DNA from: Cryobacterium algoricola
GTDB taxonomy: Bacteria > Actinomycetota > Actinomycetes > Actinomycetales > Microbacteriaceae
Assembly: GCF_004402485.1 (NCBI RefSeq)
Contig: NZ_SOFG01000024.1
Coordinates: 124,001 to 188,000, forward strand
Direction of reading: 5' to 3'
Length of the DNA: 64,000 nt
Under the pieces are notes generated by a model. The model saw only the letters and a program-made list of their open reading frames with translations, had not been told where the DNA came from and ran no database searches. The position numbers and the translations under genes were made by a program. Each line of letters begins with the position of its first letter. Position 1 is the first letter of the stretch. Shown here piece by piece: positions 33,979 through 42,285 of the stretch.

Positions 33979-34509
33979 ATGACCACACTCCACCCCACTC
34001 ATCTTCCGCAGCGCGGGCAGCAGCCGGGAGCCGACGGTCGTTCGGCGCTGCTCCTCGCCGATGCTCTGCGATTCGCAAAGAATGCGTGTGCAGGCAGGCA
34101 CGACGAGTCGGGGGAGGCGGCCATCGAGCATCCGCTGCGCGTCATGGCCACACTCCACGGTGACGACGAGAAGGTCGTCGCCCTCTTGCACGACACCTGT
34201 GCGGCGTCGGGCACTGGGCTGGTCGGCCTCGCCGGACTACGCGGCTTCGTGCCCAACCGGCTGTTGATGGCCGTCACGGCGCTCGGACACGGTTTCGAGG
34301 AAGCGGATGACGTCTGCTTCCGGTTCCTGCTGGCCGACCCGATCGCGCTCGCGGTGAAGCTCGCCTGCATCGGCGACCTCACCGACCCGGTGCGGCTCGC
34401 CGGACTCGACCCGTTCACCCGGCGGCGGCGCGAAACCGCGGCCACGACCGCCGCACGCGGACTCGGGACGACCGTGGCCGCGATCCGGATGTCGTTCACT
34501 ATGACATAG
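33979..34509 (+). CDS. HD-domain (SpoT hydrolase-like) protein with degenerate metal site
   Basis: Encodes 176 residues from the ATG at 33979 (AAGGA eight bases upstream). Parts of the (p)ppGpp hydrolase HD fold can be seen: RHDESGEAAIEHPLRVMATL, then VALLHDT (the HD pair), and later VKLACIGDL, where active hydrolases have KLADRLHN. The metal-binding Asp of that last motif is replaced by Cys, and the segment after it diverges, so catalysis is doubtful. The 3' end overlaps a palindrome and the promoter of the next gene. It could be an inactive ligand-binding relative of SpoT/RelA hydrolase domains. Confidence 0.6.
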   Translation: MTTLHPTHLPQRGQQPGADGRSALLLADALRFAKNACAGRHDESGEAAIEHPLRVMATLHGDDEKVVALLHDTCAASGTGLVGLAGLRGFVPNRLLMAVTALGHGFEEADDVCFRFLLADPIALAVKLACIGDLTDPVRLAGLDPFTRRRRETAATTAARGLGTTVAAIRMSFTMT

Positions 34510-34517
34510 GTCATAAT
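34500..34517 (+). promoter_or_regulatory. PadR promoter with overlapping operator palindrome
   Basis: TATGAC-ATAG-GTCATA (34500-34515) overlaps a CATAAT -10 box (34512-34517) set 6 bases before the ATG of the PadR gene. This suggests autorepression of a leaderless transcript. Confidence 0.6.
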
Positions 34518-34523
34518 GGACGG

Positions 34524-35054
34524 ATGATCTTCGACATCATCGTCCTGAGTGCCCTGCGCTCAAGCCCCGCCCACGGCTACGAACTGAAACGCCGCGTGCA
34601 GCGGCCGAGCTTCGCGGCGCTGAGCAATAACTCGCTCTACCCGGCCCTGCATCGCTTCGAGAAGTCGGGGGCCGTCACGCACGCCGTCACCGCTCAGGAC
34701 GGACGTCCCTCCCGCAAGGTCTATACGATCACCGAGCTCGGGCGCGGCCTGTTCCACGACCTCATCTCGACCCTGCCTGCCGCGCTCGCGGGCAACGAAG
34801 AGGAATTCCTGATCCGGCTCGGCTTCTTCGACGAGGTGTCCTCGGGGGACCGCGCCGCCATCCTGGCAGCGCGCGCGGCGGCCCTTGACGAGAAGATCGC
34901 GCAGGTCGGCGCCCTCGTCGAGACCCGGCCGGAGCGGGACGGAACGGACTGGCCGAGCGTGAGCATGGAACACCTGTTGTCGACACTGCACCATGAGCGG
35001 GACTGGGTCACCGGCCTGATGAATGACGAAGAAATCACCGTCCATGTCGACTGA
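34524..35054 (+). CDS. PadR-family transcriptional regulator
   Basis: Encodes 176 residues with the PadR winged helix (ILSALRSSPAHGYELKRRVQ, NNSLYPALHRFEKSGAV, GRPSRKVYTITELG; written as separate blocks, residues about 5-70) and a C-terminal helical dimerisation region. PadR proteins usually repress a neighbouring efflux gene until a phenolic or drug ligand binds. Here the next gene, overlapping it, is an MFS exporter. A palindrome covers its own -10 box, in line with autoregulation. No Shine-Dalgarno is seen. Confidence 0.88.
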   Translation: MIFDIIVLSALRSSPAHGYELKRRVQRPSFAALSNNSLYPALHRFEKSGAVTHAVTAQDGRPSRKVYTITELGRGLFHDLISTLPAALAGNEEEFLIRLGFFDEVSSGDRAAILAARAAALDEKIAQVGALVETRPERDGTDWPSVSMEHLLSTLHHERDWVTGLMNDEEITVHVD

Positions 35055-36474
35055 AACCGCCCCGCATTCCGCTGCCGGCCCCGATCGGGCCCGCCTCGGC
35101 GCCGTCGCCCGGTACGGTCTCCTGGTCGGGCCGCTCCTCAGCATGATCGACTCGAGCATCGTCAACGTCGCCGTTCCGGACATCGGCCGGGAACTCAACG
35201 CGCCGCTTGACGAGGTGCAGTGGGTCGTCAGCGGGTACCTGCTGGCCCTGGGCGTCGCCCTCGCGGTCACGGCGTACGCGGCCAAGCGATTCGGCACCAT
35301 GCGGGTCTACACGATCAGCATGATCCTCTTCGTACTCGTTTCCGCGGCGTGCGCCGTCGCGCCGGACATCGGCTCCCTCATCGCCTTCCGGGCCGTGCAG
35401 GGCTTCGTCGGAGCGCCGCTCGTGCCGCTTGCTCTCAGCATCCTTCTCGGCAAGGACGGCATCGGCGGCGGCAAGATCCCGATCTCCGCCGCGCTTACGC
35501 TCTTCCTCGCGCCCGCGCTCGGGCCGACCCTCGGCGGCCTCCTGATCGGTGCAGGCGGGTGGCGCTGGATCTTCCTGGTCAACGTGCCGGTCGGCATCGT
35601 CGGTCTGCTCCTGCTGCTGCGGGTGCCCAAGCACCTGGGCGCCCCGGCGAACGCCTCGATCCGGTTCGACCCTGTCGGTTTCACCCTGCTCGCCGCCGGC
35701 CTCACCGGCGCGCTCTTCGGCGCGACCGAGGGTTCCGCGCAGGGCTGGGACGAAGCGATCTCGTACTTGCCGCTCGGAATCGGGATCGTCTTGTTGGTGC
35801 TCTACGCCTTTTGGGCGCTGCACCGCCCGAACCCGGCGGTCAATGTGCAGATGTTCCGGCACCGGAACTCCGCCATCGCCCTCGTCCTGCAGGTGCTCTG
35901 TTCCGTGGTCGCCTTCGGCACCGTGTTCCTCCTGCCCGTCTTCACGCAGTCCGTGCAGGGGTACTCTGCCATCGCGACGGGACTCGCCCTCCTTCCTCAG
36001 GGCATCATCATGGGCGTCGGCACCTATGCGGGTCAGAAGCTCTCCGGGCGAGTGTCGCTCCGGGTGCTCGTCGTGTCCGGATTCCTGATCCTCGCGGGGT
36101 CAAGCGTGTTCCTGCTCTTCCTCGAGCAGGGCACACCGCTCTGGGTGACCGCGCTGATCCTGTCCGGGCGCGCCGTTGCGATCGGCTTCGTGACGACGCC
36201 GTTGCTCATCGCAATGCTCGCACCGCTCCGTGAGGACGAACTGGCCGACGGCAACACCCTGTTCAACATCACCCAGAGGCTCGGTGGGTCGATCGGCGTG
36301 AGCATCCTCGGGTCGATCGTGGCCGGGGGAGCGACCCTCGAAGCGACCATCGACGCTTTCCACTTCGTCGGAGCCATCCTGATCGGGCTCGCTCTGATCG
36401 GGGCGGCCCTGGCACTCTGGCTGAGCCAGGGCAAAGACACGCCCGTGCCGCTCGTCAGCACCGTCGCCGAATAG
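35044..36474 (+). CDS. MFS efflux transporter, DHA2 (EmrB/QacA) family
   Basis: Encodes 476 residues from the ATG at 35044 (GAAGAAA upstream); an alternative ATG at 35023 would add 7 residues. The start lies inside the PadR gene, so translation is coupled. About 14 membrane helices are expected. Family marks are MIDSSIVNVAVPDIGREL (helix 1, DHA2 motif), WVVSGYLLALG and the motif C-like GPTLGGLLI near residue 160. The likely role is proton-driven export of a toxic or phenolic compound, controlled by the PadR regulator. Confidence 0.9.
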   Translation: MSTETAPHSAAGPDRARLGAVARYGLLVGPLLSMIDSSIVNVAVPDIGRELNAPLDEVQWVVSGYLLALGVALAVTAYAAKRFGTMRVYTISMILFVLVSAACAVAPDIGSLIAFRAVQGFVGAPLVPLALSILLGKDGIGGGKIPISAALTLFLAPALGPTLGGLLIGAGGWRWIFLVNVPVGIVGLLLLLRVPKHLGAPANASIRFDPVGFTLLAAGLTGALFGATEGSAQGWDEAISYLPLGIGIVLLVLYAFWALHRPNPAVNVQMFRHRNSAIALVLQVLCSVVAFGTVFLLPVFTQSVQGYSAIATGLALLPQGIIMGVGTYAGQKLSGRVSLRVLVVSGFLILAGSSVFLLFLEQGTPLWVTALILSGRAVAIGFVTTPLLIAMLAPLREDELADGNTLFNITQRLGGSIGVSILGSIVAGGATLEATIDAFHFVGAILIGLALIGAALALWLSQGKDTPVPLVSTVAE

Positions 36475-36904
36475 CGGAGTACGCACGATTTGAGGGGACA
36501 CTCCACGCAACGGGGTATTTCTCCGACTGTGATGAGTGCACCGGGTGGACGCCACCGAGAATACGACCCTGTGGATTGTGGGGGGAGGGATCGCGTGCAC
36601 GAGCATCCACATCCTCGAACAGCTGGGCGTGGACGGCGGATCACTCGACGGCGCCGCCTCACCACTCGCCGCCGTTGCCTGGGTATCCCACGGCCGGCAC
36701 GGGCCCGGCGAGTGTGTCGAATTCAGGAGATTCGTTGGATCGGGTGGGATCGGCCGCACTGGTCCGCGAGCCGGTGTTGCCCGCTCGGGCGGATTTCCTG
36801 AGTTAGCAACCACGCGTGCAGGAGTACTCGTCTTCGGGTGTGAAACTCGGGATGATCAGCACAAAATTATATGAATAAGTCTCGCATTCGTGTTCGATTC
36901 GGGG
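36475..36904. other. intergenic region before the DUF222-HNH gene
   Basis: About 430 bases. It holds repeat copy B (36712-36812). The part before it (36536-36711) has an open frame of moderate length but no recognisable protein motif and no good ribosome site; I do not call a gene. The last 60 bases are AT-richer and carry the HNH promoter. Confidence 0.45.
36712..36812. repeat. 101-bp inverted-repeat element, copy B (degraded)
   Basis: Same length as copy A at 14527-14627. 18 bases at the left end and a 28-base core (36741-36768) are identical to copy A. The terminal inverted repeat is weaker here, about 13 of 20 positions matching. It lies about 105 bases before the DUF222-HNH start codon. 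Confidence 0.7.
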
Positions 36905-36910
36905 TAGAAT
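36905..36910 (+). promoter_or_regulatory. leaderless -10 box of DUF222-HNH gene
   Basis: TAGAAT followed by 6 bases and the ATG at 36917. Confidence 0.5.
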
Positions 36911-36916
36911 CGGGGT

Positions 36917-38632
36917 ATGGCAGGAGCTTCGGATCCACAGTCACACACCCCGCAGACACCCGGTTCCGGGGCCGCGGGAGATCAGCCCACCATGGCGGGC
37001 CCCGCATCCACCGAACCGTCGGCCGAATCCTCGGACGGGCAAGCCGAGTCGGCCCATCCTGTTGCGGTTGCTGAGGGTTTCGAGGGTGCGGAGGGGCTGG
37101 CCGGGTTGGTGCCGTCGGTTCATGCGGATGCTGTCGCCCGGCTCGCCGAGGCGCAGGCGGCTCTCGCAGATGCTCTGGCGGCGATCCCGGTGGGACTGCT
37201 CAGCGACACCGAAGCGGTGAAGGCGCTCAGCACGGTGGAGGCGATCGGGCGGACGGTGGATGCGGCCCGGGTGAATACGGCCACGGATGTGGATCGGCGG
37301 GCGCGGGTGCTCGGCCGGGATGGGTTGGCGTGGAAGATGGGCTGCAAAGGTCCTTGGGACGTCCTCACCCGGGTGACGAGGGTGTCGGCCCGAGAGGTCA
37401 AGCGACGCACGAAGCTCGGGGACGCGGTGTTGCCGCGGCCGTGCGGTGGGAGCAGTTGGTTGCCGCCGTTGTTTCCGACGGTTGGTGCCGCGCTGGCCGC
37501 GGGGGAGATCGGGGTGGAGACGGCGGAGCTGATCGTGACGGGGCTTCAGACGATCAGCCACCGGGTCGCCCCGGATGACCTCCTCACGGCGGAGCGGGCC
37601 CTGGTCGCCACGGCGGCGGGGCGGATCACACCGGAGACCGAGGATTTGGCCGGCGCGGGGGTCCCGGCGGCCACGGACCTGATCCGGGGGATGGTGCTGC
37701 AGTGGCAGGCGGCCCTGGACCCCGACGGCGTGCTGCCGCAGGAGGACGTGTTCGAGGCGAAGTCGAACATCGGCTTCGGCCAACTCAAGAACGGGCTCTA
37801 CCCGGTGAAGGGTGGGGTGACGCCGGAACTGTTCGGGATGATGAACACCCTCTTCGACGCGTTCCTGAGCTTCCATGCGCGGCCCGCGTTTCCCACCGAG
37901 GAGGAACAGGCGCTGATGGATTCGGGTCAGATGATCCCCGGCGCCGAGACCGCGGGCGACGCCGACAGTGGCGCCGGCACGGGCCCGGAGCTGGACGTGA
38001 TCGAAGCGGAGCTGCGGGAACGCCGCCAGGACACCCGCACCAGCGGGGAGAAGCGCGCCGACATCCTCCGGGCCCTGATCGAGCACGCGGCCCGGGACGA
38101 GGACACCCCGTCGATGGGCGGGTCGGCGCCGACGGTGATGGTGCACGTGAACGCCGCGGACCTCGACTCCGGGGTCGGGGTCGGGTGGATCGACGGGGTC
38201 GAAGCCCCCGTGTCGCTGAAGACGGTGCACCAGCGCATCTGTGACGGTGGCTTCCAAGGGGTGTTGTTCGGGGCGAATAACCAAGTGCTCAAGCTGGGCC
38301 CGGAGCGACGGTACTTCAACCGGGCCCAACGCCGGGCGATCACCGCCCGGGATGGTGGCTGCATCATCCCCGGCTGCAAGGCCCCGGCGCACTGGGCCGA
38401 AGTGCACCACGTGAAGCCCTGGGCGAAAGACGGACCCACGAATGTCGACAACGGGGTCCTCCTGTGCTGGTTCCATCACCACACCATCGACACCTCAGGG
38501 TGGGAGATCCGGATGGTGAAGGGATCACCCCAGGTGAGAGCTCCCGGGCTGATCGATCCGCAGCGACTCTGGCGGCCACCGAACCGGCACCGCGCCCATC
38601 AGGTCCTGACCGGACCGCCTAACCGCGACTGA
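36917..38632 (+). CDS. DUF222 / 13E12-repeat HNH endonuclease
   Basis: Encodes 571 residues. The N-terminal two thirds is the DUF222 helical domain (13E12-repeat family); the C-terminal part is an HNH nuclease with CIIPGCKAP (Cys482, Cys487), the HH pair in EVHHVKPWA (497-498), NVDNGVLLCWFHHH and zinc-type Cys/His spacing, so the nuclease centre looks intact. In Mycobacterium tuberculosis this family sits in REP13E12 elements, which also serve as phage integration sites; in Microbacteriaceae it occurs in many copies. A 101-bp repeat precedes it, and a relic of its tail is found with the other repeat copy at 14.6 kb. The DNA target is unknown. It overlaps the convergent FGE gene by 14 bases. 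Many codons end in G, unlike the C-ending preference of its neighbours, which fits transfer. Confidence 0.88.
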   Translation: MAGASDPQSHTPQTPGSGAAGDQPTMAGPASTEPSAESSDGQAESAHPVAVAEGFEGAEGLAGLVPSVHADAVARLAEAQAALADALAAIPVGLLSDTEAVKALSTVEAIGRTVDAARVNTATDVDRRARVLGRDGLAWKMGCKGPWDVLTRVTRVSAREVKRRTKLGDAVLPRPCGGSSWLPPLFPTVGAALAAGEIGVETAELIVTGLQTISHRVAPDDLLTAERALVATAAGRITPETEDLAGAGVPAATDLIRGMVLQWQAALDPDGVLPQEDVFEAKSNIGFGQLKNGLYPVKGGVTPELFGMMNTLFDAFLSFHARPAFPTEEEQALMDSGQMIPGAETAGDADSGAGTGPELDVIEAELRERRQDTRTSGEKRADILRALIEHAARDEDTPSMGGSAPTVMVHVNAADLDSGVGVGWIDGVEAPVSLKTVHQRICDGGFQGVLFGANNQVLKLGPERRYFNRAQRRAITARDGGCIIPGCKAPAHWAEVHHVKPWAKDGPTNVDNGVLLCWFHHHTIDTSGWEIRMVKGSPQVRAPGLIDPQRLWRPPNRHRAHQVLTGPPNRD

Positions 38633-39569
38633 CAGCGGCTGCGCAGCGGAAGCCCACATGGCTCATGCCCGTGTCGATCGGTTGCGGGCGACGGGCCGCA
38701 GGGCGGTACCGCAGGCAATAGCTGTCCGCGCACAGGAACGACCCGCCCTTGACGACCTTGCGCGGCACGGCGAACTGGGGCTGGGCCGGATCGAGGCTTC
38801 CCTCCGGGGTACAGCAGCCCGACTCGGAATCAGCCTCCCCTTCGGGACGACGACGCGGCGCGTACCAGTCGTCCGTCCACTCCCAGACGTTGCCGGCCAT
38901 GTCGAGGAGGCCGAAGCCGTTGGCCGGGAAAGAACCGACGGGGCGCGTGCGGCCGTAGCCCGGATCGGCGCGCCAGGGGAATGCACCGTGCCAGTAGTTG
39001 GCGAGACGTTCGCCGCCCGACTCCGGCCGGTCGCCCCAGACGAATTCGGCGTGGTCGAGTCCGCCACGGGCCGCATACTCCCATTCGGCCTCGGTGGGCA
39101 GACGCTTGCCGGCCCAGGCGGCGTAGGCCGCGGCATCCTCGTGGGCGACCTGCACGACCGGATGCTCGCCGCGCCCCTCGACGGAAGACCCAGGGCCCTC
39201 CGGCCGGCTCCAGCACGCGCCGGCGACCCACGCCCACCACTGGCTCAGGTGGCGCAGGTCGACCGGACCGGGAGTGCCGGTGAACACCATCGACCCCGGC
39301 ACGAGGTTATCGGCGGGTGCGCCGGGGTAGTCGGCGGGATCGAGCGGCCGTTCGGCGACCGTGCGGTACCCGGTCTCCGCCACGAAGCGCGCGAACGCCG
39401 CGTTCGAAACGGCGGTCCGGTCGATCAGGAAGGCGTCGACGCGCACCCGGTGTGCGGGCGCCTCCTCCGGGTAGTGGTCGTCGGAACCGGCCACGAACGT
39501 GCCGCCGGGCAACGCACACATCCCGGGCGGCGCATCCGCGACCACCGATTCAGCAGCAGATTCGCTCAC
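38619..39569 (-). CDS. formylglycine-generating enzyme (sulfatase maturase)
   Basis: Encodes 316 residues from a GTG whose bases overlap the sulfatase stop (GTGA), with GGGAG upstream. FGE-sulfatase fold: MCALPGGTFVAGSD at the start, HPVVQVAHEDAAAYAAWAGKRLPTEAEWEYAARGG over two blocks, DMAGNVWEWTDDW, and the copper-binding cysteines Cys280 and Cys285 in GGSFLCADSYCLRYRPAARR. The enzyme oxidises a Cys of the sulfatase motif to formylglycine with oxygen. Its partner is the arylsulfatase encoded directly upstream, and the two are translationally coupled. Both active-site cysteines are present, so it should be functional. Confidence 0.93.
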   Translation of the reverse strand: MSESAAESVVADAPPGMCALPGGTFVAGSDDHYPEEAPAHRVRVDAFLIDRTAVSNAAFARFVAETGYRTVAERPLDPADYPGAPADNLVPGSMVFTGTPGPVDLRHLSQWWAWVAGACWSRPEGPGSSVEGRGEHPVVQVAHEDAAAYAAWAGKRLPTEAEWEYAARGGLDHAEFVWGDRPESGGERLANYWHGAFPWRADPGYGRTRPVGSFPANGFGLLDMAGNVWEWTDDWYAPRRRPEGEADSESGCCTPEGSLDPAQPQFAVPRKVVKGGSFLCADSYCLRYRPAARRPQPIDTGMSHVGFRCAAAVSRG

Positions 39570-41059
39570 CGACTCCCGATCCCGGACTGCAGTTTCGCCA
39601 TCACCTGGCTGATCGTGAAACTCGACGGCGTCTGCGAGGGCGGGAACTCCAGGAGCGACTGCACCATCCGCGCGACGAAGGCCTGGGCGGGCACGAGAGT
39701 CCAGGCGTGGTCGAGTAGCCAGTCGAAGTAGGTGTTCGACGTGGTGTCGGCACGTTCGTACGGGTCGGTTCGCAGGTTGAAGATCTTGGGCACCCTCAGC
39801 TCCGTGTACGGCTCCATCCAGACCTGCAGAGTGCCCCGGGCACGCTGTTCCATGAAGACGAACTTCCAGTTGTCCCAGCGCAGAGCCGTGAGGTCGCCGT
39901 CGTCGGAGACATAGAAGAAGTACTGGCGCGGGCTCTCCGCGGCCTCCCCGGTGAGATAGTCGAGCTGGTTGAAGCCGTCGAGCCACACCTTGTATGGGCG
40001 GCCGTCCAGCTCGGTCCCCGCCTTGAGCCGGTCGGCGATGTCGGTGTCGCCTGCTGCCGCGAGCAGGGTCACGAACCAGTCGTTGTGGCTCATTATCCCG
40101 TTCAGCACCCGGTCGCCGGGGATCGTACCCGGCCAGCGCACCAGGGCGGGCACCCGGTATGCTCCCTCCCAGTTCGAATTCTTCTCGTTCCGGAACGGCG
40201 TCATGCCCGCATCCGGCCAGCTGTTCATGTGCGGGCCGTTGTCCGTGCTGTAGATGACGATCGTGTCCTCGGCGACTCCGAGGTCGTCGAGCGCGTCGAG
40301 GAGCTGCCCGACGACCTGGTCGTGGTCGATCATCGTGTCGTGGTACTCCGACTGCCACCGCCCGGCCTGGCCCCTGCTCCCCGGTTTGCCGTGCGTGCGG
40401 AAGTGCATGTGGGTCGTGTTGAACCAGACGAAGAACGGGGTCTCGGATTCCTTCGCCTCACCGATGAACCGGAGGGCCTCGACGGTGACCTCGTCGTCGA
40501 TGGTCTCCATCCGCTTCTTCGTCAGCGGCCCGGTGTCTTCGATCCGGCCGTCGGCCCAGCTGTGCAACACCCCACGCGGCCCGAAACGCTTCCGGAAATC
40601 CGGGAATTCCTCGGGGGAGGGGTAGTCGAAGAGTTCGGGTTCCTCCTCCGCGTTCAGGTGGTACAGGTTGCCGAAGAACTCGTCGAAGCCGTGGTTGGTC
40701 GGCAGGAACTCGTCTTTGTCGCCCAGGTGGTTCTTGCCGAATTGTCCGGTGGTGTACCCCTGCTCCTTCAGTGCGGTCGCGATCGTCGGGTCTCCCGGAC
40801 GCAGTCCCAGGTCGGCTCCCGGCATCCCGACCTTGGTGAGTCCGGTCCGGTACGGGTTCTGTCCGCAGATGAACGCGGCCCGCCCGGCCGTGCAGCTCTG
40901 CTCACCGTAAAAATCGGTGAAGCGCACGCCCTCGTCCGCGATCCGGTCGATGTTCGGAGTGCGGTACCCCATCACGCCATCGCTGTAACAGCTCAGATTC
41001 GAAATGCCGATGTCATCGCCCCAGATCACGAGGATGTTGGGCTTCCGGTCTGCGCTCAT
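39566..41059 (-). CDS. arylsulfatase (formylglycine-dependent)
   Basis: Encodes 497 residues from the ATG at 41059 (GGGAGA upstream). Alkaline-phosphatase-like sulfatase: metal site NILVIWGDDIG (Asp15, Asp16), modification motif SCTAGRA with Cys56, GKNHLG, HMHF and STDNGPH. The motif is Cys-x-Ala-x-Arg rather than the more common Cys-x-Pro-x-Arg; both occur in formylglycine sulfatases. No signal peptide is apparent, so it acts in the cytoplasm, where FGE can mature it. It probably releases sulfate from an imported sulfate ester, which fits the sulfur-scavenging character of the window. Confidence 0.92.
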   Translation of the reverse strand: MSADRKPNILVIWGDDIGISNLSCYSDGVMGYRTPNIDRIADEGVRFTDFYGEQSCTAGRAAFICGQNPYRTGLTKVGMPGADLGLRPGDPTIATALKEQGYTTGQFGKNHLGDKDEFLPTNHGFDEFFGNLYHLNAEEEPELFDYPSPEEFPDFRKRFGPRGVLHSWADGRIEDTGPLTKKRMETIDDEVTVEALRFIGEAKESETPFFVWFNTTHMHFRTHGKPGSRGQAGRWQSEYHDTMIDHDQVVGQLLDALDDLGVAEDTIVIYSTDNGPHMNSWPDAGMTPFRNEKNSNWEGAYRVPALVRWPGTIPGDRVLNGIMSHNDWFVTLLAAAGDTDIADRLKAGTELDGRPYKVWLDGFNQLDYLTGEAAESPRQYFFYVSDDGDLTALRWDNWKFVFMEQRARGTLQVWMEPYTELRVPKIFNLRTDPYERADTTSNTYFDWLLDHAWTLVPAQAFVARMVQSLLEFPPSQTPSSFTISQVMAKLQSGIGSR

Positions 41060-41157
41060 GGACTCTCCCGACGACGGTGGCGGTCTCGTGCTCTGGCGGA
41101 GTGATCCTGCCGCCGTTCGTCCGGTTTGTCCACCCCGAAAGGGGGAGGCGGGAGGCA

Positions 41158-42138
41158 CTACCCGATGAGGCGCTCGATCCCGGCCGCGGCGTAGATGGCA
41201 TCGATCGCCGTCATATTCCCGAGGGAATCGTCCCCCTCCGTGAGGAGCGGCTCGCCGCTCGCGAGGCCGCGCACGACCGCATCGAGCTGATGATCGTAGG
41301 TCTCGTTGCCGCGCACGGTGAGCGAGCTCTCGATTCCCCGGCGTACCTCGCGGATGCTGTGGCCGCGGGACGGGAAGACCATGTTGTCGACGTGCACGCT
41401 GCCCTCGGTCCCGACGATGTCGAACGAGGTGTTCAGGGGAGTACCCGCGATCATGCTCGACGAGATCCGGGCGGTGACCCCGGAGGGGAACAGGAGCGCG
41501 GCATCCATGCTCATGTCGGCCCCCAGCGGGTTCAGGGTCGCGACGGCGCTCGTGACGAGGGGCTCCTCGCCCGTGAGCGCTCGCACCCAGTGCAGCGGGT
41601 AACACCCGAGGTCCATCAGCGAGCCACCGCCGAGGGCCGGGATGTGCCGGAGCGACGTCGGGTCGAAGGGATTGCTGCCGGAGAATTCACCGCGCAACGA
41701 CACGAGCTCGCCGAGCCGGCCGGAGGCGACGATGGCGTCGAGCTCGAGGCTGAGCGGGTGGTACCGGTCGTGGAACGCTTCGATGAGACGCCGGCCGGTC
41801 TCGGTGGCCGCCCGGCGCATCCGCCCGGCCTGGGCGGCGTTCATCGCGAAGGGCTTCTCGCACAGAACATCCTTGCCGGCCTCGAGTGCGGCAATCGACC
41901 ACTCGGCGTGCTCGGAGGGCGGCAGCGCGACGTAGACGAGGTCGATCTCCGGGTCCGCCAGGAGTGCGCGGTAGTCGCCATAGGAGCGCTCGATGCCGTG
42001 TTCCAGCGCATAGGCGGCGGCAGCGGATGCCCGGCGCGAGGCCACCGCACCGATCACGACATCGGTGCGTCGCCGCGCCGGCCGGATGATCGCGGACGGT
42101 GCGATGCCGGCGGCACCGAGGATTCCGATTCTGAGCAT
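41158..42138 (-). CDS. Gfo/Idh/MocA-family oxidoreductase
   Basis: Encodes 326 residues. An N-terminal Rossmann fold (LRIGILGAAGIAPSAII; Asp/Arg segment ASRRASAAA) is followed by DLVYVALPPSEHAEW and the family signature GKDVLCEKPFAMNAAQAG with Lys of EKP, then the C-terminal alpha/beta domain. Members oxidise or reduce sugars, inositols and quinate-like cyclitols with NAD(P). It is divergent from aroE-aroD, 147 bases apart, so it might act on a quinate or shikimate-type compound, but this is only contextual. Confidence 0.87.
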   Translation of the reverse strand: MLRIGILGAAGIAPSAIIRPARRRTDVVIGAVASRRASAAAAYALEHGIERSYGDYRALLADPEIDLVYVALPPSEHAEWSIAALEAGKDVLCEKPFAMNAAQAGRMRRAATETGRRLIEAFHDRYHPLSLELDAIVASGRLGELVSLRGEFSGSNPFDPTSLRHIPALGGGSLMDLGCYPLHWVRALTGEEPLVTSAVATLNPLGADMSMDAALLFPSGVTARISSSMIAGTPLNTSFDIVGTEGSVHVDNMVFPSRGHSIREVRRGIESSLTVRGNETYDHQLDAVVRGLASGEPLLTEGDDSLGNMTAIDAIYAAAGIERLIG

Positions 42139-42285
42139 CAGCGCACCGACCCACGGGCCGCGGCACTGCGACGACTATTTGTTGCGTTTAGGGACATATT
42201 CGGGACACTACCATTGAGCAGCGGCCTGCCGCATCTCACTTGACGCTGCCGCTACATCTGTCGAAGAATCGAATCGGAGGGACTC

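Noticed and set aside
36536..36874. Open frame of 112 codons upstream of the HNH gene
   Set aside because: It runs through repeat copy B, has no known motif and no ribosome site, and the same repeat reads differently at 14.5 kb.
36712..38632. Insertion sequence containing the HNH gene
   Set aside because: No transposase or flanking target duplication can be seen; the unit is better treated as a REP13E12-like repeat.
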